From Paenibacillus kobensis NBRC 15729 (GTDB taxonomy: Bacteria > Bacillota > Bacilli > Paenibacillales > Paenibacillaceae): DNA of 64,000 nt. Each line of letters begins with the position of its first letter. The first letter of the stretch is position 1. The stretch spans positions 45,420 through 109,419 of the forward strand of contig NZ_BILZ01000013.1 in the NCBI RefSeq assembly GCF_004000825.1, in the 5' to 3' direction. Shown piece after piece: positions 43,205 to 51,501 of the stretch. The notes under the pieces are model-generated. The model saw only the letters and a program-made list of their open reading frames with translations, did no database searches and was not told the DNA's origin. Both the position numbers and the translations under genes were made by a program.

Positions 43205-45247
43205 CTACGATACAGGTGCCATGTTGACTCTGCCGGAGAAGAAGACAGCGCCGCCGCCCATGTCTGCCTCGCGGTCCGGCGTCAGGGAATTGACGTTATG
43301 CTTCGACCCCGGCATATCCGCCCACAGCCCTTGGCTGACAAGGACGCCGCGCAGCACCGTCTCCCCGACCGATGCGGTCAGCAAGCACTCGCCGCGGTCG
43401 TTCCAGATGCGCACCGTCTCGCCATTGGCGATGCCCGCCGCTTCCGCGTCCGCCGCATTGATGTACAGGCGCGGAACTTTCTCCATCTTCACATGCTTCT
43501 CGTTGTTCGAGAACGTCGTATTCAAGAAGTTATGGTTTGGCGCAGGCACAAACAGATACGGATAATCGCCATCGTCGGCAAGCGGCGTATACGTCGGCAG
43601 CGGCGGGTGGCCGTCTGCTTCCATTCTCTCGGAGTAGAGCTCGATCTTGCCGCTTGGCGTCGGCAGCTTCTCGATGAACGACGGCGAGACATCGGCTTTG
43701 ACGTACAGTTCGCGCTCTAGCGTCTCGTAATCGATATTCGCAATATACGGATTGGACGGATTATCCAGCGCCTGGCGAATCATGTCCGCCTCGGAATCGC
43801 TGAACATGCTGTCCTCGAATCCCATGCCGCTCGCAAGCAGCCGGAAAACATCCACATTCGACTTGCTCTCGCCGAACGGTTCGATGATCGGCTGCTTCAA
43901 GTGAATAAAGTGATGCCAGTACGAAGCTAGAAAATCGGTATTCTCATACGACGATGTTGCCGGCAACACAATGTCGGCGTACATGGCCGTCTCCGTCAGG
44001 AACAAATCGTGGACAACCAAGAACAGATCGTCGCGCGCAAGACCTTGCCGCACCTTATTGCCTTCCGGCGCAACGAGCGCCGGATTGCAGCTATAGACGT
44101 GCATCGAGCGGATTGGCGGATCAAGCTCCAGCAGCGCAGAGCCGATCTGATTCATATTGACGATCCGAGCGTCCGAATTCGGCCGCACATCCGGCCGCTG
44201 CAAAGCGTCGAAGTTATGCTCCAGGAAGCCGCCGTTGCCCTTGATTGCTCCGCCTCCTCGCACAAGCCACTGCCCGGTCAGCGCAGGCAAGCATGCAATC
44301 GTGCGGACGTTCATGCCGCCGTTATCGTGATGTTGAAGTCCGTTGCCGATGCGGATAAAGGCCGGCGTCACTTCTGCGTACATCCTCGCCAGCTTGATAA
44401 TATCGTCCGCCGGCACGCCGGTAATGGCCGATACGGTAGCAGGATCATAAGAGCGTACATGCTCTCTTAACTGCTCATGACCAACGGTATATTGCTGCAT
44501 GAAAGCTTCGTCCGTCCGGCCTTCAGCGAACAATACATGCATGAGTCCAAGAGCGAGCACGCTGTCCGTACCAGGCTTGATCGGAATGAACCAATCCGCC
44601 CAGCGGCCCGTCTGATTCTGGTGGACGTCGATTACGACGATCTTCGCCCCGTTCTTGCGCGCTTTCTCCGCGAGCACCACTTGATGCATGTTCGTGCTGA
44701 CAGCGTTAATGCCCCACATAATGAACAGCTTCGTATGTACCGTCTCTTCCGGGTCCGTTCCGTAGCTGTTGCCCATCGTATAGCCGTATCCAACGCCTCC
44801 GGCAGCCGAGCAGATCGCCTGGTTCAGCTTGCTCGCGCCTAGCCGGTTGAAGAAGCGCCGGTCCATCCCTTCCGAATTCAACAGACCCATATTGCCATAA
44901 AAGCTGTAGGGCAGGATGCTCTCCGGTCCATATTCCGCGATCAGCGACTTCCACCGGGACGTGATCGTATCGACCGCTTCTTCCCAGCTGATCGGCTCGA
45001 ACTTGCCCTCGCCCTTGGCGCCAACCCGCTTCATCGGCTGCTGAAGCCGCTTCGGATCGTACAGCCGCTCGGCCATATGGCGCACTTTATTACAGATGCT
45101 TCCCTGCGTAACCGGGTGATCCGGATCGCCTTCTATTTTAACGATTTTGCCGTCCTTCTTATGGATTAACAGCCCGCATTGGTCGGGGCAATCAAGAGAA
45201 CAAACGGATGGCACTACCCCGTCCCTCTGCGCGATATATGGGTTCAC
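43205..45247 (-). CDS. Molybdopterin oxidoreductase, YoaE/formate-dehydrogenase-like
   Basis: This 680-residue protein is the catalytic subunit type. It has the [4Fe-4S] motif C-x3-C-x3-C-x27-C (Cys16, 20, 24, 52), the molybdopterin dinucleotide domains (W-E-E-A-V-D-T-I, Y-S-F-Y-G-N-M-G-L-L, V-V-I-D-V-H-Q-N-Q-T) and the C-terminal lid domain beginning V-R-I-W-N-D-R-G. The lack of adjacent electron-transfer subunits suggests a soluble enzyme like B. subtilis YoaE. The substrate is not evident. Confidence 0.88.
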   Translation of the reverse strand: MNPYIAQRDGVVPSVCSLDCPDQCGLLIHKKDGKIVKIEGDPDHPVTQGSICNKVRHMAERLYDPKRLQQPMKRVGAKGEGKFEPISWEEAVDTITSRWKSLIAEYGPESILPYSFYGNMGLLNSEGMDRRFFNRLGASKLNQAICSAAGGVGYGYTMGNSYGTDPEETVHTKLFIMWGINAVSTNMHQVVLAEKARKNGAKIVVIDVHQNQTGRWADWFIPIKPGTDSVLALGLMHVLFAEGRTDEAFMQQYTVGHEQLREHVRSYDPATVSAITGVPADDIIKLARMYAEVTPAFIRIGNGLQHHDNGGMNVRTIACLPALTGQWLVRGGGAIKGNGGFLEHNFDALQRPDVRPNSDARIVNMNQIGSALLELDPPIRSMHVYSCNPALVAPEGNKVRQGLARDDLFLVVHDLFLTETAMYADIVLPATSSYENTDFLASYWHHFIHLKQPIIEPFGESKSNVDVFRLLASGMGFEDSMFSDSEADMIRQALDNPSNPYIANIDYETLERELYVKADVSPSFIEKLPTPSGKIELYSERMEADGHPPLPTYTPLADDGDYPYLFVPAPNHNFLNTTFSNNEKHVKMEKVPRLYINAADAEAAGIANGETVRIWNDRGECLLTASVGETVLRGVLVSQGLWADMPGSKHNVNSLTPDREADMGGGAVFFSGRVNMAPVS

Positions 45248-45351
45248 TGTGCTAACCTCCCCTTAATAATGCGCTAAACATAGCATAGCTGCACATCCAG
45301 CGCAATACGCTTCATTTTTATACAAATGGGTTAATTCCCCTCAGCTTCCGG

Positions 45352-45681
45352 CTAATAAAAGTCCGCCTCCAGCCCGTCCGGACAATAACGGTACTTACTT
45401 AGATCAACGCGTCCCTCAGGGTCGACCTCGACGCCCTCTTTGCGGAGCAGATACACCTGCGTGTTGTGCCCTTCACCATCTTGAATCGCGACTTCGCCTT
45501 TCGCATTGATGATCCGGTGCCAAGGCAGCCCATGACTTAAACTAAGCGAATGAAGCAGCCGCACAACCTGGCGCGCGCCTTTCGGGCTTCCAGCCAGCGC
45601 CGCAATCTGCCCATAGGTCATAACGGAGCCTTCCGGTATTCCTTTCACAATCTCGATTACCCTCTGCGTAAACGGCTGCAC
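45352..45681 (-). CDS. Alkyltransferase-like (ATL) DNA-lesion-binding protein
   Basis: A 109-residue MGMT-like C-terminal domain: G-S-V-M-T-Y-G-Q-I-A-A-L-A-G-S-P-K-G-A-R-Q-V-V-R and G-L-P-W-H-R-I-I-N. The active-site Cys of methyltransferases (PCHR) is Trp54 here (PWHR). That is the hallmark of ATL proteins, which bind O6-alkylguanine without removing the alkyl group and flag it for nucleotide excision repair. It stands alone between the molybdopterin enzyme and a glycosyltransferase. Confidence 0.85.
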   Translation of the reverse strand: MQPFTQRVIEIVKGIPEGSVMTYGQIAALAGSPKGARQVVRLLHSLSLSHGLPWHRIINAKGEVAIQDGEGHNTQVYLLRKEGVEVDPEGRVDLSKYRYCPDGLEADFY

Positions 45682-45885
45682 TTCATCGTTCCTCCGCTTC
45701 CTCGTCTCGTTACTCTCATCATACTCTATTCCGGCACCGGAACGGTACTATGCCCAGTTGCCTAGTTGGAACAAGCGGCCGGAACGGCTGGCGGAGAGCG
45801 AATCGCGGGCATAAAAAACATTAGCGCAACATTCATTGGAAGCAGGGCAACTGCGAGCGATAGAACCAAGAGGAGGGAAATTCCG

Positions 45886-47172
45886 ATGCGGGTAGCCGTC
45901 ATGACGATGTTCAACGGCTTGTCTAAGACCTATTCGCTCGTCAGCGTGGTAGAAGAACAACTTCACATGCTGCTGAACGCCGGCCATGACGTCAAGCTGC
46001 TGGTGTGCGAGGATTGCCCGCACTCCGAGCGGTACGGCATTTATTTGGATGAACGGCTGCAATGGGTACCTGTCACGAACCGTTACGCCGGGGAGCAGAT
46101 TCATTGGCGCGACTATTCGCATGCCACGGGGCAATTGCATCCGGCCTTCTTCGGCGAAGCAGACGCGATTGCCCGGCATCTGCAGGAGATCTTGCAGGAC
46201 GTGGAGGTGTGCGTGCTGCATGATATTTTGTACCAGGGCTGGCACCTGGTCCACAATGTCGCGCTGCGCCAGGCGCAGGCCGGACTGCCTCATGTCCGGT
46301 TCGTTGCTTATACGCATTCGCTTCCGGCGGCAAGCTGCCCTTATGCATCATGGCCATTCTCCGCCCGCTACACGCCTCTGCCGAACACGACTTATGTCTA
46401 TCCGACCAGCTCCGGCCTGGCGGCATTGGCCCGCCAGTATGGCGCCGCGACAACGGATTGCCGGGCTGTTCCGAACAGCATCAACCTGCTCGCTGAAGCG
46501 TCCGGCCCGCTGAAATCGCTTGCCGGAGCGACCGATCTGCTCTCGCCGGATATTCTTGCCGTCTACCCCGGCCGATTGACCACCGGCAAGCAGTTCGAGA
46601 AAGCGGCGGCGCTTGCCGGCGCAGTCCGCAGCGTATCCGGGCTGTCGGTCAAGCTTGTGTGCTGTGATTTTCCGTCGATGGACATCGCGCCTGACGAGTA
46701 CAAGGAACGGATTCGGCACGCAGGCTCAGCTCTTGGACTGGAAGAGGATGGACTCGTCTTCACCTCCGACTGCGGCTGGCCGGACGGCTTCCCGCATCAA
46801 GCGGTCATGGAGCTGTTCGGACTCAGCAATCTGTTCCTCTGTCCTTCTTACTCCGAATCGTTCGGCTTAATTGTGCTCGAGGCGGCAAGCCGCGGCAATC
46901 TCCTTGTGCTGAACGAGGCGGTGCCTGCCTTGGCAGAGCTCGGCGATCGGCTCGGTGCGTATTTCATGCGTTGGGACGCGCGCGGCTACGGTTTCGATAC
47001 GACCGAACACTACCATCCTTCCGAGCAGGCCTACTTGCAGGAGCATGCGGCGCGGATCGTACAGCGATTGGCGGACAATCCCGTCCTGCGGGCCAAGACC
47101 GCTGTGCGGCGGGACTATAATCCGCAGTCGGTATGGGAGCGGCACCTGCGGCCGATAGTCGAGGGACGTTAG
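45886..47172 (+). CDS. GT4-type glycosyltransferase
   Basis: ATG 45886 has AGGAGGG 8 bases upstream; the frame continues to 45766 without support. The 428-residue protein shows a GT-B fold: an N-terminal Rossmann half (M-T-M-F-N-G-L-S-K-T-Y-S-L-V-S-V-V-E-E-Q, L-N-A-G-H-D-V-K-L-L-V-C) and a C-terminal half with Y-P-G-R-L-T-T-G-K-Q-F and the E-x7-E motif (P-S-Y-S-E-S-F-G-L-I-V-L-E-A). Donor and acceptor are unknown. It is not next to other envelope genes. Confidence 0.82.
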   Translation: MRVAVMTMFNGLSKTYSLVSVVEEQLHMLLNAGHDVKLLVCEDCPHSERYGIYLDERLQWVPVTNRYAGEQIHWRDYSHATGQLHPAFFGEADAIARHLQEILQDVEVCVLHDILYQGWHLVHNVALRQAQAGLPHVRFVAYTHSLPAASCPYASWPFSARYTPLPNTTYVYPTSSGLAALARQYGAATTDCRAVPNSINLLAEASGPLKSLAGATDLLSPDILAVYPGRLTTGKQFEKAAALAGAVRSVSGLSVKLVCCDFPSMDIAPDEYKERIRHAGSALGLEEDGLVFTSDCGWPDGFPHQAVMELFGLSNLFLCPSYSESFGLIVLEAASRGNLLVLNEAVPALAELGDRLGAYFMRWDARGYGFDTTEHYHPSEQAYLQEHAARIVQRLADNPVLRAKTAVRRDYNPQSVWERHLRPIVEGR

Positions 47173-47218
47173 AACAATGAGGCCATGCCTACCTACTAAC
47201 GCTCCTTCTTCAAATAAA

Positions 47219-47296
47219 GATCCCCTCCGAGGCAGGCAGTACCGGCACTCATCGCGGCGATGAGCTTCCGGCCCGCCAGCTTGCCCGGAGGGGATC
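47219..47296. other. Large imperfect inverted repeat / structured RNA candidate
   Basis: GATCCCCTCCG (47219-47229) pairs with CGGAGGGGATC (47286-47296). Inside are CCGG/CCGG and a CTCATCG-loop-CGATGAG hairpin, so the 78 bases can fold as nested helices. No T run follows on the plus strand; the minus strand has a short GATCTTTATTT. It sits between the glycosyltransferase stop and the stop of the 148-residue gene, so it may be a complex terminator. Confidence 0.5.
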
Positions 47297-47371
47297 CGTC
47301 TTATGTCTTATTGAATCGGTCTGGAGCATTCTTGCTATTCCGTCCTGCAAGGGTACAAATGTCTCGTATCG

Positions 47372-47818
47372 TTATTTCATCCGGCGCAAACGAACCAATT
47401 CCCGCTCAAGCACGTTGTTGCCCGTCTGAGGCGTGAGCGGCGTATTGCTTAATCCGAACACATTCGTAACGAGATTGCGGTCCACGATGCGCGTGACGCG
47501 CACCTCGTACGTGAACGCTACGTTCGATACGTCCGCGAACAAGAACCGGGACATGTTAACCGGCACCGTCACCACGCAGCGATTCCTGTTGCACGGGGAT
47601 ACCGGCAGTGCTACTGGCGTTCCGTTCGACCAGTCGATTACTTGTACGGCAACCCGGCGGCTGCTCAGCCTGCTCAAGTTAACAGCGTCTACGACGGCGA
47701 AATTCGTTCCCGGATTGCGGCGCAGAATGCCCGTCGTGAACGTCGCGACGACCGGCGTGCTTTTCCGCGCGCGTTTATGCCCATATCCGGCAGCAGCAGC
47801 TTTCTTATTTTTCACCAA
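47372..47818 (-). CDS. Protein of unknown function, 148 residues
   Basis: The frame opens upstream to 48052, but the TTG at 47818 is preferred because AGGAGG lies about 10 bases ahead; the longer version would run into the terminator at 48050-48077. The product starts with a Lys/Ala-rich stretch (K-N-K-K-A-A-A-A-G-Y-G-H-K-R-A-R-K), then a beta-rich domain with V-A-T-F-T-T-G-I-L-R-R-N-P-G-T-N, V-A-V-Q-V-I-D-W-S, and a basic tail (R-E-L-V-R-L-R-R-M-K). I do not recognise the family; similar beta-sheet repeats occur in spore-surface proteins of Bacillaceae, which is no more than a hint. Confidence 0.55.
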   Translation of the reverse strand: MVKNKKAAAAGYGHKRARKSTPVVATFTTGILRRNPGTNFAVVDAVNLSRLSSRRVAVQVIDWSNGTPVALPVSPCNRNRCVVTVPVNMSRFLFADVSNVAFTYEVRVTRIVDRNLVTNVFGLSNTPLTPQTGNNVLERELVRLRRMK

Positions 47819-48049
47819 ACGATCCAGTCCTCCTAGATAGCGGTATGCAAGCAGCCGATTCTCGCAATCTCGGAATCCGGTCTGCAAGTCTGATATAAGA
47901 AATGCGAGAGACGCAGCCCTTGCTTGTACGAATGATCCGGGGAAGTTGGCCGAATGGCTTACGCCGATGAGCTCCACATAGAAGAGGATGGCAGAAGGAG
48001 AGGAATTTTGACTGACCGCCTTATTGAAATAAGAGCTAATCGCTGGAAA

Positions 48050-48077
48050 CAAAAAAAGCCTGCACAGTGTGCAGACT
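48050..48077 (-). terminator. Terminator of the secreted-protein gene
   Basis: AGTCTGCAC and GTGCAGGCT (minus strand, 48077-48069 and 48065-48057; one G-U pair) form a 9-bp hairpin with a 3-base loop followed by seven T residues (48057-48051). It ends the secreted-protein gene at 48165 and helps to fix the start of the 47372-47818 gene. The 230 bases between it and that start hold no supported gene. Confidence 0.88.
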
Positions 48078-48164
48078 TCCTCTGACTATATAAGTTCACG
48101 CTGAAAAATCCCCGCGAGCCTTATCTCCTTATGCAGCCCGAGTCTGAACCCGAGCTTAGCCCGA

Positions 48165-48875
48165 TCAAGACTGAAATTGTTTCGGGAACTGCTTAATAAT
48201 GCCTTCGGACAATACATCCGCGAAATGAATCATATGATCCTCGTTCCGGTCGACAGCCATAATGTCCGCATCCCAGTCTTTCTTCAGTCTTGCGGCCACT
48301 TGTTCTGTGATGAGCTGAAGATGGGTGTAGAACATGTCCCGGAGCTGCTTCTCGTTCCAATTCGGATTCGCTGCGCTGAGGAACCGGACAATATCGTCGG
48401 CGTTACGGTACCACTCTTTATTGTACTTCGCCAGATCCGCCTGATTGCCCGCCTTGGCCGCTTCGAGCACTTTGCCGGCCAACAGAATGTGCTCCTGCAG
48501 CAGCATGGTCAGCTTTTTGCCCGCTTCTTCACCATAGTATGGCTTGATCGCATTACCGATATCCACCTGATTACGGAGCAGTCTCCCCAGCACCTGCTGC
48601 TGATCCTCCAGTCCTGCAATTGCACTAATAATGTACACCCACGTCCAGCCTGTATGATCAATCCATAGCTTCCGCATCGCGAAGTTGAACTTTTCTTTCG
48701 AGGACGACCAGTTCGACTCATGCGTCATTGCCGGCTGCGCCTTCGTATCGCTCATGCTTGGGACGGCGGCTGCTTGTGCTGCGCCAGATGCATGGGCCGC
48801 AGCCGTTGCCGGCAATACTAGCATGACGGCTAATAAGCCCGCAGCAGCCGTTTTGACAAACCTCATTGACATCAT
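48165..48875 (-). CDS. Secreted alpha-helical protein of unknown function
   Basis: A signal peptide (1-30, ending A-H-A-S-G-A) leads into a roughly 200-residue mature protein with several amphipathic helices: K-L-W-I-D-H-T-G-W-T-W-V-Y-I-I-S-A-I-A-G-L-E-D, V-D-I-G-N-A-I-K-P-Y-Y-G, and F-Y-T-H-L-Q-L-I-T-E-Q-V. The repeated His/Asp and Glu spacing is compatible with a four-helix fold. No enzyme motif is visible. It is a stand-alone unit with its own terminator; the family is not recognised. Confidence 0.7.
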   Translation of the reverse strand: MMSMRFVKTAAAGLLAVMLVLPATAAAHASGAAQAAAVPSMSDTKAQPAMTHESNWSSSKEKFNFAMRKLWIDHTGWTWVYIISAIAGLEDQQQVLGRLLRNQVDIGNAIKPYYGEEAGKKLTMLLQEHILLAGKVLEAAKAGNQADLAKYNKEWYRNADDIVRFLSAANPNWNEKQLRDMFYTHLQLITEQVAARLKKDWDADIMAVDRNEDHMIHFADVLSEGIIKQFPKQFQS

Positions 48876-49123
48876 TGTTCGTGCTCCTTATGCTTCTATT
48901 TGGTTGTGCAATCGAAATTGCCCGTTTTATTGTGAACGTTTCCACCAATTTCATTCCCCCAAAGTTAAAGAAATCGCTTTTATTTAGTTAAAAAAGTTAA
49001 ATTCTTTTTTTATTTCGGGCCAAAAAGGTGTAGAATAGAATCAATAGGTCCAAACCCGATTCGCTCTTTGTCGCTAAAGCTTTTACCCGTCACCTGAGAA
49101 TAACGCCGTTGCCGTGATTTCTT

Positions 49124-49141
49124 TTGTGAAAAATGTTACAA
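49124..49141. promoter_or_regulatory. Rex-like operator upstream of yjlC-ndh
   Basis: TTGTGAAAAATGTTACAA resembles the Rex consensus TTGTGAAnnnnTTCACAA with 12 of 14 informative positions matching. It lies 88 bp ahead of the DUF1641 gene in the 353-bp gap 48876-49228, where no gene is seen. Rex senses NADH/NAD and represses yjlC-ndh in B. subtilis. Confidence 0.6.
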
Positions 49142-49228
49142 CCATGTGTAACGTAAGTTTTGCATTAGTGATGGGCATAATCGAGACCCCAAACCTAGGT
49201 TACTTCAACGTAAAGGAGGACGTTCTTA

Positions 49229-49660
49229 ATGTCACAAACTGTACAACAAGAAGTGGCAGCTGGCCTCGCTCAAGAAGCCAAATCGTTAGACGTGCTTGAT
49301 CAATTGACGAAGCCGGAAATTCAGCAATCCCTGACTGTATTGGTGGATAACCTGCCGAAACTGGCCGAAATGGTGACGACGCTGACCAAAGCGTACGATT
49401 TCGCATACGGCCTTGCAACGGATAAGGTGCTGATCAACGACTTCGCGGCAGGTATCGGTGAATTCGTTAAACCGGTTGCTGATTCGGCAAAAGGCATCGC
49501 TTCGGCCGCTATGGAAGCTGGCGAGCGCGCCCAAGCCGACACTTCGTCGACGATCGGCCTGTTCGGCATGCTCAAAATGCTGAAAGATCCAGAAGTACAG
49601 AAGACGCTGCGCTTCGCGCAATCGTTCCTGAACGTACTGGCTGAACGGAAACAACAATAA
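49229..49660 (+). CDS. yjlC: DUF1641 protein, YjlC-like
   Basis: The 143-residue helical protein has the DUF1641 pattern L-D-V-L-D-Q-L-T-K-P-E-I-Q-Q-S-L-T-V-L-V-D-N-L-P-K-L and M-L-K-M-L-K-D-P-E-V-Q-K-T-L-R-F-A. In B. subtilis its relative YjlC is encoded just upstream of ndh in a Rex-controlled operon; the same order and a Rex-like site occur here. Its role is probably auxiliary to NADH oxidation, but the mechanism is unknown. AAAGGAGG precedes the ATG, and the ndh ATG lies 42 bp after its stop codon. Confidence 0.85.
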   Translation: MSQTVQQEVAAGLAQEAKSLDVLDQLTKPEIQQSLTVLVDNLPKLAEMVTTLTKAYDFAYGLATDKVLINDFAAGIGEFVKPVADSAKGIASAAMEAGERAQADTSSTIGLFGMLKMLKDPEVQKTLRFAQSFLNVLAERKQQ

Positions 49661-49702
49661 TAGGGCGAATAAGAACCCGTTGAATAAGAATGGAGGATGG
49701 AC

Positions 49703-50887
49703 ATGCCGAAACAAATTTTGATCCTTGGCGCCGGTTACGGCGGCGTTCTCGCAGCAATGTCGGCACGCAAGCATCTGACGCCTGCGGAAGCTAGCATTAC
49801 GATCGTGAACCGCTATTCGACGCACCAAATCATCACCGAGCTGCACCGTCTGGCTGGCGGCACGATTGCAGAGGGAGCTGTGGCGCTTCCACTGAATAAG
49901 CTGCTGGGCAGCAAAGACATTAACATCGTGGTTGATGGGGTCAAAGACATCAAGCCTAACGAGAAGCAAGTCGTTCTGGAAAGCGGCGCTGTTCACAAAT
50001 ACGATCAGCTCGTCGTTGCCCTCGGCAGCGAAACGAACTACTTCGGCATCCCAGGACTCGAAGAGAACAGCCTCGTGCTGAAATCGGCCGCAGATGCGAA
50101 CAAAATCCGTGCGCATGTTGAGGATCGCCTCAACGCGTACAAGAAATCGGGCAGCAAAGCGGACGCGACGATCGTCGTGGGCGGCGGCGGCCTGACAGGC
50201 GTCGAGCTCGTGGGCGAATTCGCCGACAAGCTGCCAGAAATTTGCCGTGCCAAAGGCATCGACTACAACGACCTCGACATCTACTGTGTCGAAGCAGGTC
50301 CGAACATTCTGCCAATGCTGCCGAAGCCGCTCATCGAGCGTTCGGTTGAAAGCTTGACGAAGCGCGGCATTAAGTTCGTTACGGGCGTAGCGATTACGGA
50401 AGCAACGAAGAATACGGTATCGCTCAAAGACGGCCGTACGATTGAATCGAATACGATCATCTGGACGGGCGGCGTTAAAGGCAACCCGATCGTAGGCAGC
50501 TGCGGACTCGCAGAAGACCGCGGCCGTTCGACGGTTACGCAGACGCTGCAATCGACTTCGCACCCTGAAGTATTCCTCGCAGGCGACTGCGCAGTTGTAT
50601 TCCCAGAGGGGGGCGACCGTCCTTACCCGCCAACAGCTCAGCTCGCTTGGCAAATGGGCGAACTGGTCGGCTACAACCTGGCTGCTCAGCTCAGAGGCGG
50701 CGCAATGGACAAATTCAACCCGGTATTCTCCGGTACGCTTGCAAGCCTCGGCCGCAAAGACGGCGTAGGCCAAATCGGCGGCAACGGTACGCAGTTGAAA
50801 GGCTTCCCAGCATCGATGATGAAAGAAGCCAGCAACATCCGTTACCTGTCGCACATTCACGGATTGTTCTCACTTGTTGCTCATTAA
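49703..50887 (+). CDS. ndh: Type II NADH dehydrogenase (Ndh-like flavoprotein)
   Basis: The 394-residue protein has an FAD-binding Rossmann site G-A-G-Y-G-G near the N-terminus, a second nucleotide site V-V-V-G-G-G-G-L-T-G-V-E, the G-L-A-E-D-R segment, and F-L-A-G-D-C-A before a C-terminal amphipathic region expected to bind the membrane. ATG 49703 is preferred because GGAGG sits 6 bases ahead; an ATG at 49697 overlaps that site. It would oxidise NADH and pass electrons to menaquinone without pumping protons. Predicted Rex control lies upstream of yjlC. Confidence 0.9.
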   Translation: MPKQILILGAGYGGVLAAMSARKHLTPAEASITIVNRYSTHQIITELHRLAGGTIAEGAVALPLNKLLGSKDINIVVDGVKDIKPNEKQVVLESGAVHKYDQLVVALGSETNYFGIPGLEENSLVLKSAADANKIRAHVEDRLNAYKKSGSKADATIVVGGGGLTGVELVGEFADKLPEICRAKGIDYNDLDIYCVEAGPNILPMLPKPLIERSVESLTKRGIKFVTGVAITEATKNTVSLKDGRTIESNTIIWTGGVKGNPIVGSCGLAEDRGRSTVTQTLQSTSHPEVFLAGDCAVVFPEGGDRPYPPTAQLAWQMGELVGYNLAAQLRGGAMDKFNPVFSGTLASLGRKDGVGQIGGNGTQLKGFPASMMKEASNIRYLSHIHGLFSLVAH

Positions 50888-50902
50888 TAACGCAGTACAC
50901 GA

Positions 50903-50938
50903 AACGCCAGCGGCGAATGCCGCTGGCGTTTTTTTTTG
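50903..50938 (+). terminator. Terminator of the yjlC-ndh operon
   Basis: AACGCCAGCGGC (50903-50914) and GCCGCTGGCGTT (50919-50930) form a perfect 12-bp stem with a 4-base loop and nine or more T residues. Confidence 0.95.
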
Positions 50939-50984
50939 CGTAAGACGGCAGCGGTAAGGCTGGCTAGCTCCCCTGCTAATCGGC

Positions 50985-51167
50985 TAACGAATCGAGGAGA
51001 CCTTATTTGCCGTGATTCGGCACTTTTGAAGTTTTAACGAATCGTAGAAGCGCTATTCGAGCTGTATCCTGCAATTTTAAGCCCCTTTTACACTAATAGC
51101 GTTTCCTGGATTCGTTACAATAGCAAACCACGGAAATGGGGTCAAATAACGCCGCTACGATTCGTTA
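50985..51167. repeat. Four copies of a 25-base repeat as two inverted pairs with 50-base period
   Basis: A motif starting TAACGAATC and ending near C/T-TATT occurs at 50985 and 51035 on the plus strand and at 51167 and 51117 on the minus strand. The copies are 50 bases apart within each pair, and the two pairs face each other, so the 183-bp stretch can fold as a long imperfect hairpin. It lies in the 367-bp gap after the ndh terminator and holds no gene. Confidence 0.75.
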
Positions 51168-51305
51168 GAACACGAACTTTTCTTGCCCGAGGTCTCCATT
51201 CGAATGAAGCGGCTGATATTTCTCCGCATCGTGGCAGATTGTCCACACGTACTAGCCTCCTCCGTCATATAGTGGGAGCAATACGTACGACTAGGAGGTG
51301 ATCGA

Positions 51306-51437
51306 TTGACCAAACTGCTTGATTTCAGGACGTCTCAGCACGCCAGTTTCGTCGGCTCGATTACGATTCCACTTGAGAAAGGCACTCCCGTTATGTTCGG
51401 TCCAGAAAGCTTCAAGGGCTCCGTTTACTCGGACTAG
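51306..51437 (+). CDS. 43-residue small protein upstream of the SpeE-like gene
   Basis: TTG 51306 follows AGGAGGTG by 5 bases, an excellent ribosome site, and the ORF (44 codons with the stop) ends 64 bp before the spermidine-synthase-like gene. The peptide starts L-T-K-L-L-D-F-R-T-S-Q and ends G-S-V-Y-S-D. No membrane segment or signal peptide is visible. The spacing and strand suggest co-transcription with the downstream gene. I do not recognise the family. Confidence 0.6.
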   Translation: MTKLLDFRTSQHASFVGSITIPLEKGTPVMFGPESFKGSVYSD

Positions 51438-51501
51438 CCTACCGGGTACTCGTCGGTTATGACCATTTTATATTAATCTCTTACAGGTGGTGGGTTAGCA
51501 A

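Noticed and set aside
47819..48052. N-terminal extension of the 148-residue protein
   Set aside because: The extension has no ribosome site and its first codons overlap the terminator at 48050-48077; TTG 47818 has AGGAGG.
48014..48098. Short TTG-start ORF after GGAGAGG on the plus strand
   Set aside because: It runs through a terminator of the other strand and has no downstream gene to control; no further support.
49286..50860. 524-codon open frame on the minus strand across yjlC and ndh
   Set aside because: It is antisense to two convincing genes; its Arg/Phe/Val-rich composition is that of a GC-rich antisense frame.
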